This document shows, piece after piece, positions 61,240 to 64,000 of a DNA stretch of 64,000 nucleotides. A program made the translations under genes and the position numbers. Positions within the stretch are counted from its first letter, which is position 1. Each line of letters opens with the position of its first letter. The stretch comes from Cellulomonas sp. Root930 (GTDB lineage: Bacteria; Actinomycetota; Actinomycetes; Actinomycetales; Cellulomonadaceae): the NCBI GenBank assembly GCA_001429255.1, contig LMJI01000001.1, positions 434,001-498,000 on the forward strand, read 5' to 3'. The notes under the pieces were generated by a model. That model was given only the letters and a program-made list of their open reading frames with translations. It was not told the DNA's origin and did not search any database.

Positions 61240-64000
61240 CGGGGGTCGACGGTCTCGTCGAGCACCGTCCCGATCACCAGCTCCGCCGCGCGCTCGGGGG
61301 CCACGAGCACCGCCTCGATCGCGTGCCGCGCCGACCAGCGCCCGCCCGCCTGCGCCAGCCCCGCGGCCAGCCCCGCCGCGTGCACGGCACGGACCACCGC
61401 CTGCACGCCCGCGCCCGTCACCCACCAGTCCACCGGCGCTCCGTCGACGGTCAGCTCCTCGTGCTCCCACCACGTGGCCGGGGCGTCGTCGAGGAGCGCG
61501 GAGACCTCCGCCGGCACCGGCTGCTCGACGCAGCGGTCCGCGTCGTCGATCTCTCCGGCCGCCAGCTCCGTGGCCAGCGGCAGGTCCAGCAGGGCAGCCA
61601 CGGCCTCCGCGTGCGCGCGCGTGGCCGGCACCATGGCCGCCACGTCCGTGCGCTGCCACCACATGGGCTGCTCGGCGACGGCCGCGTCGTCGGCGTGCAC
61701 CACCGCCACCTGCGCCGGGGCGACGAGCGCAGGGATCCGCTCCGCAGGACGCTCCACCGGTCCCCCGTCCGAGCGTGCGGCCGCGGCCGCGATCCCCCGC
61801 CAGAGCGCCACCGCCGTCCGCTCGTCCACCGGGGACCCGGGGTGCCCGAGCGCGTCGAGCACCTGCACCCAGGCGTCGGCGCCGAGCTCGTCGAACCGGC
61901 CGACCCCGCCGAGCGCCCGCTGGATCCCCCCGTCGAGCCCTCGGAGGACGTCCGGCACCGCCGGCAGCACGTCCCGCAGGGTCGGCTCGGTCTCGTCGCC
62001 GTCGATCGCGAAGATGCCGCCGAGCCGGTCCGGCCCCCGCTCGCGCAGCCACCAGGCGGTATACGACGCCGCAGTCGCCCCGCGCTCGCCGCGCACCCGG
62101 TCCAGCAGCGCCCGCCGCAGCGCCGGGACGGAGGCGAGCCGCGCGAGGACGTCGGGCCAGCGGCCCTCCTCCACCGCGTCCAGGTCGGCCACCGCGTCGA
62201 CGTCGCCCACGTACTCGCCACCGCCCAGCGTCGTCGACAGGTGCGCGAGGTAGTCGGGCCAGGCGTCGAGCGACTGCGCGGCCAGGCTGGCGTCGTCGGT
62301 CCCGTCCGGGTCGATCGCGGCGGGCTCGGCGACCACGTCGGCCACGTGCACCACGGCGAGGTCGTCGCGCACCCCGACGGCGACGAGGGTCGCCGCACCC
62401 CAGCGCTCGACCGCCTCGAGGGTCACGGGCGCCAGCACGCGCGGGTCCAGCAGGTCGGCCGCGGGTCCGTCCGGGAGCACCAGGCCGTGCGCGGGCGTCG
62501 GCTCGCCGTCGACGGCGGGGAGGGTCAGGAGGCCCAGCCAGGGCGCATGCCCGGTGCCGGGGCCGGCGTCGCCGATCGCCGCACGCACGACGGCGAGGAC
62601 CGCGTCGGTGACCTCGTCGGCCAGCGCGAGGTCGTCGTCGTCGGCCTGCTCCAGCACGGCCGCCCGCAGCGCGGGGTGCTCCAGGAGCCCGCGCGCGTCC
62701 GGTGCGTCCGCGCCCAGCCGACCGAGCAGCGGGTGCGACGCCGCGGCGTCGACTACGCGCAAGCCCCAGCGCCCCAGCGTGCGCAGCGCGTCCGTGCCCA
62801 CCGCGTCGACCTCCGCCGGGTCGAGCAGGGTCAGGCCGCGCGCGCCCCGCACCACGCGGCCGTCGGCGAGGGGCACCGGCAGCGCACCGAGGGCCTCGCG
62901 CGCCCGGGCGTCGTCCGCCAGCGGGTCCAGCGCGTCGTAGAGCTCGGCCCACGCTCCGTCGTCGACGGCGGGCAGCTCCTCCACCACGTCCGCGAGGTTG
63001 CGCTCCTCCACCCCGAGCGCCCGCGCCTGACCCTCCCGGCCCACCGGCACGACGACCAGCCCCGCGACCCGCCGGCCCAGCGCCGCCATCGCACGCGGGT
63101 GGTTGCCGGCACCGTCCGCAAGCATCACCGCGCGGTCGGGGGCGACGAGCGGGTGGGGGGTGTCGTCGGTCGACCCCGCGGCACGGCGCAGCAGGGGGGT
63201 CCGTGAGAGCCGCTCGACGACCAGGTCCCGCAGCGTGCCGTCGAGGGAGCCCTCCGCCAGCCCGGTCGGCACCAGGGCCAGCGGGTCGTGGTCGGCCTCG
63301 GCCCGCTCGTGCGCGAGCCGCGCGTACGCGGTCGCGGCGTGCTCGAGCACGGTGTCCGCCAGCCGGCCGGGCGCCACGTGCCGCCGCGTGGGGTCCAGCG
63401 GGAGGGTGGCGACGAGGAGGGCGGGGACGCTGCACGGCTCGTCGGTGGGCGTAGGGGCGTGCACCACCGCCGGCCAGCTCACGCCGGGCACGCGCGGCAC
63501 CGCCCACGTCACCCGCCAGGCGCGGGCACTGCGCTCCTCGACCGGGCGGTCGGCGACGACCTCGAAGGGCAGGTCGCCCTCGGCCGCCACGACCACCCAC
63601 CGGTCCTCGACGTCCGCGAACCGGCGCGAGGGGGCGTCCGACGTGTGGTCCTCGACCACGATCTCCACCAGACCCGGCAGGGCCAGCAGGAGCGGGTCGC
63701 CGACCTCGCGCAGCAGCGCGCGGACCTCGTCGGCCGCGACCTCGTCGCGCAGCTGCAGGACCACGGCGGTGTCGTAGCCCGCGGGTGGGCGACCGTCCGC
63801 GGGGAGCGGGAGGCGCAGGGCCGGGAGCGAGCCGTCGCGCCGGCGGACCTCCTCGGCGAGCGCCGGGACGTCCGCGGAGGCCTCGCTCAACAGCTCCGCG
63901 GTGTCGCGGGCGGAGAACCGCACGCCGCCCGTCGTCGACAGCAGGGAGACCTCGTCGGCCACCGCGCGGACGGCCGCGAAGCCGACGCCGTACCGGCCCA
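61236..64000 (-). CDS. Sacsin/HSP90-like GHKL ATPase, N-terminally truncated by window
   Basis: The readable part is about 920 residues, ending at 61236; the gene continues beyond the right edge. The first residues, GRYGVGFAAVRAVADEVSLL, form the ATP-lid motif of GHKL ATPases (G-x-x-G-x-G) in the sacsin/HSP90-like arrangement. The rest, Asp/Glu/Ala/Val-rich and largely helical, includes LDPTRRHVAPGRLADTVLEH, VLEQADDDDLALADEVTDAV and GGGEYVGDVDAVADLDAVEE. The upstream catalytic part (N-box, D-box) is not visible. Function is unknown; large HSP90-like proteins in actinobacteria often occur singly. The start cannot be placed. Confidence 0.82.
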   Translation of the reverse strand, partial: GRYGVGFAAVRAVADEVSLLSTTGGVRFSARDTAELLSEASADVPALAEEVRRRDGSLPALRLPLPADGRPPAGYDTAVVLQLRDEVAADEVRALLREVGDPLLLALPGLVEIVVEDHTSDAPSRRFADVEDRWVVVAAEGDLPFEVVADRPVEERSARAWRVTWAVPRVPGVSWPAVVHAPTPTDEPCSVPALLVATLPLDPTRRHVAPGRLADTVLEHAATAYARLAHERAEADHDPLALVPTGLAEGSLDGTLRDLVVERLSRTPLLRRAAGSTDDTPHPLVAPDRAVMLADGAGNHPRAMAALGRRVAGLVVVPVGREGQARALGVEERNLADVVEELPAVDDGAWAELYDALDPLADDARAREALGALPVPLADGRVVRGARGLTLLDPAEVDAVGTDALRTLGRWGLRVVDAAASHPLLGRLGADAPDARGLLEHPALRAAVLEQADDDDLALADEVTDAVLAVVRAAIGDAGPGTGHAPWLGLLTLPAVDGEPTPAHGLVLPDGPAADLLDPRVLAPVTLEAVERWGAATLVAVGVRDDLAVVHVADVVAEPAAIDPDGTDDASLAAQSLDAWPDYLAHLSTTLGGGEYVGDVDAVADLDAVEEGRWPDVLARLASVPALRRALLDRVRGERGATAASYTAWWLRERGPDRLGGIFAIDGDETEPTLRDVLPAVPDVLRGLDGGIQRALGGVGRFDELGADAWVQVLDALGHPGSPVDERTAVALWRGIAAAAARSDGGPVERPAERIPALVAPAQVAVVHADDAAVAEQPMWWQRTDVAAMVPATRAHAEAVAALLDLPLATELAAGEIDDADRCVEQPVPAEVSALLDDAPATWWEHEELTVDGAPVDWWVTGAGVQAVVRAVHAAGLAAGLAQAGGRWSARHAIEAVLVAPERAAELVIGTVLDETVDPR

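Noticed and set aside
60163..63600. Very long minus-strand open frame of more than 1100 codons
   Set aside because: It is Arg/Gly/Ala-rich through 61236-63600, antisense-frame to the ATPase gene; only its last part, the CAP-domain gene, is real.

Overview
The window is a 64-kb piece of a very high-GC actinobacterial chromosome. The GC-rich third codon positions, frequent GTG starts preceded by AGGAGG-like sites, LacI-controlled sugar ABC importer with a glycosidase, VanZ, DUF4012, DUF2530 and CAP-domain proteins, and a c-di-AMP riboswitch ahead of an NlpC/P60 gene all fit a Cellulomonas-like member of the Micrococcales. The genus is an inference from gene content.

Layout. (1) 1-5190: a sugar-uptake locus, with a divergent LacI regulator facing lipoprotein, two permeases and a GH2 glycosidase (truncated by the window edge), separated by a strong inverted-repeat operator. 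(2) 5191-21700: an accessory stretch of small uncharacterised genes with acetyltransferase, peptidase E, VanZ, SNF2 helicase and a 1393-residue subtilase. It contains mobile-element and duplication debris: a MobF relaxase N-terminal fragment, a frameshifted second copy of the gene at 6981-7622, and an intact plus a frameshifted gene of a small zinc-motif family at its two ends, ending at tRNA-Arg(CCT). (3) 21700-35900: ordinary chromosome with an MFS carrier, OsmC, aldo/keto reductase, a DDAH-rocD arginine-derivative operon with an AsnC regulator, universal stress protein, HNH nuclease, riboswitch-controlled NlpC/P60 hydrolase, a DtxR-type regulator and serC. (4) 35900-58600: an envelope and polysaccharide region. 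A Wzx/Wzy-type cluster (UDP-glucose dehydrogenase, hexapeptide acyltransferase, flippase, four glycosyltransferases, epimerase, polymerase, initiating sugar-phosphate transferase) reads leftward and a Wzz/BY-kinase reads rightward from a shared promoter region. On each outer side lies the same two-gene module, a DUF4012 membrane protein followed by a small surface protein ending in an LSxTG sorting signal. A low-molecular-weight tyrosine phosphatase follows the right-hand module. (5) 58600-64000: NCS2 purine permease, a CAP-domain protein, a DUF2530 protein, and the C-terminal part of a large GHKL (sacsin/HSP90-like) ATPase cut by the window end.

How parts work together. The left operon imports and hydrolyses an oligosaccharide or glycoside under LacI control. 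The polysaccharide genes form a complete Gram-positive Wzy-dependent pathway: initiation on lipid phosphate, extension, flipping, polymerisation, and length control by a tyrosine kinase with a candidate phosphatase. The lower GC and rarer codons of 43.2-50.7 kb suggest that its specificity core was acquired separately. The most notable observations are the repeated DUF4012/LSxTG module around the polysaccharide locus, the decayed conjugative-element traces next to tRNA-Arg, the subtilase carrying a metalloprotease-like segment without its catalytic glutamate, and the c-di-AMP riboswitch.
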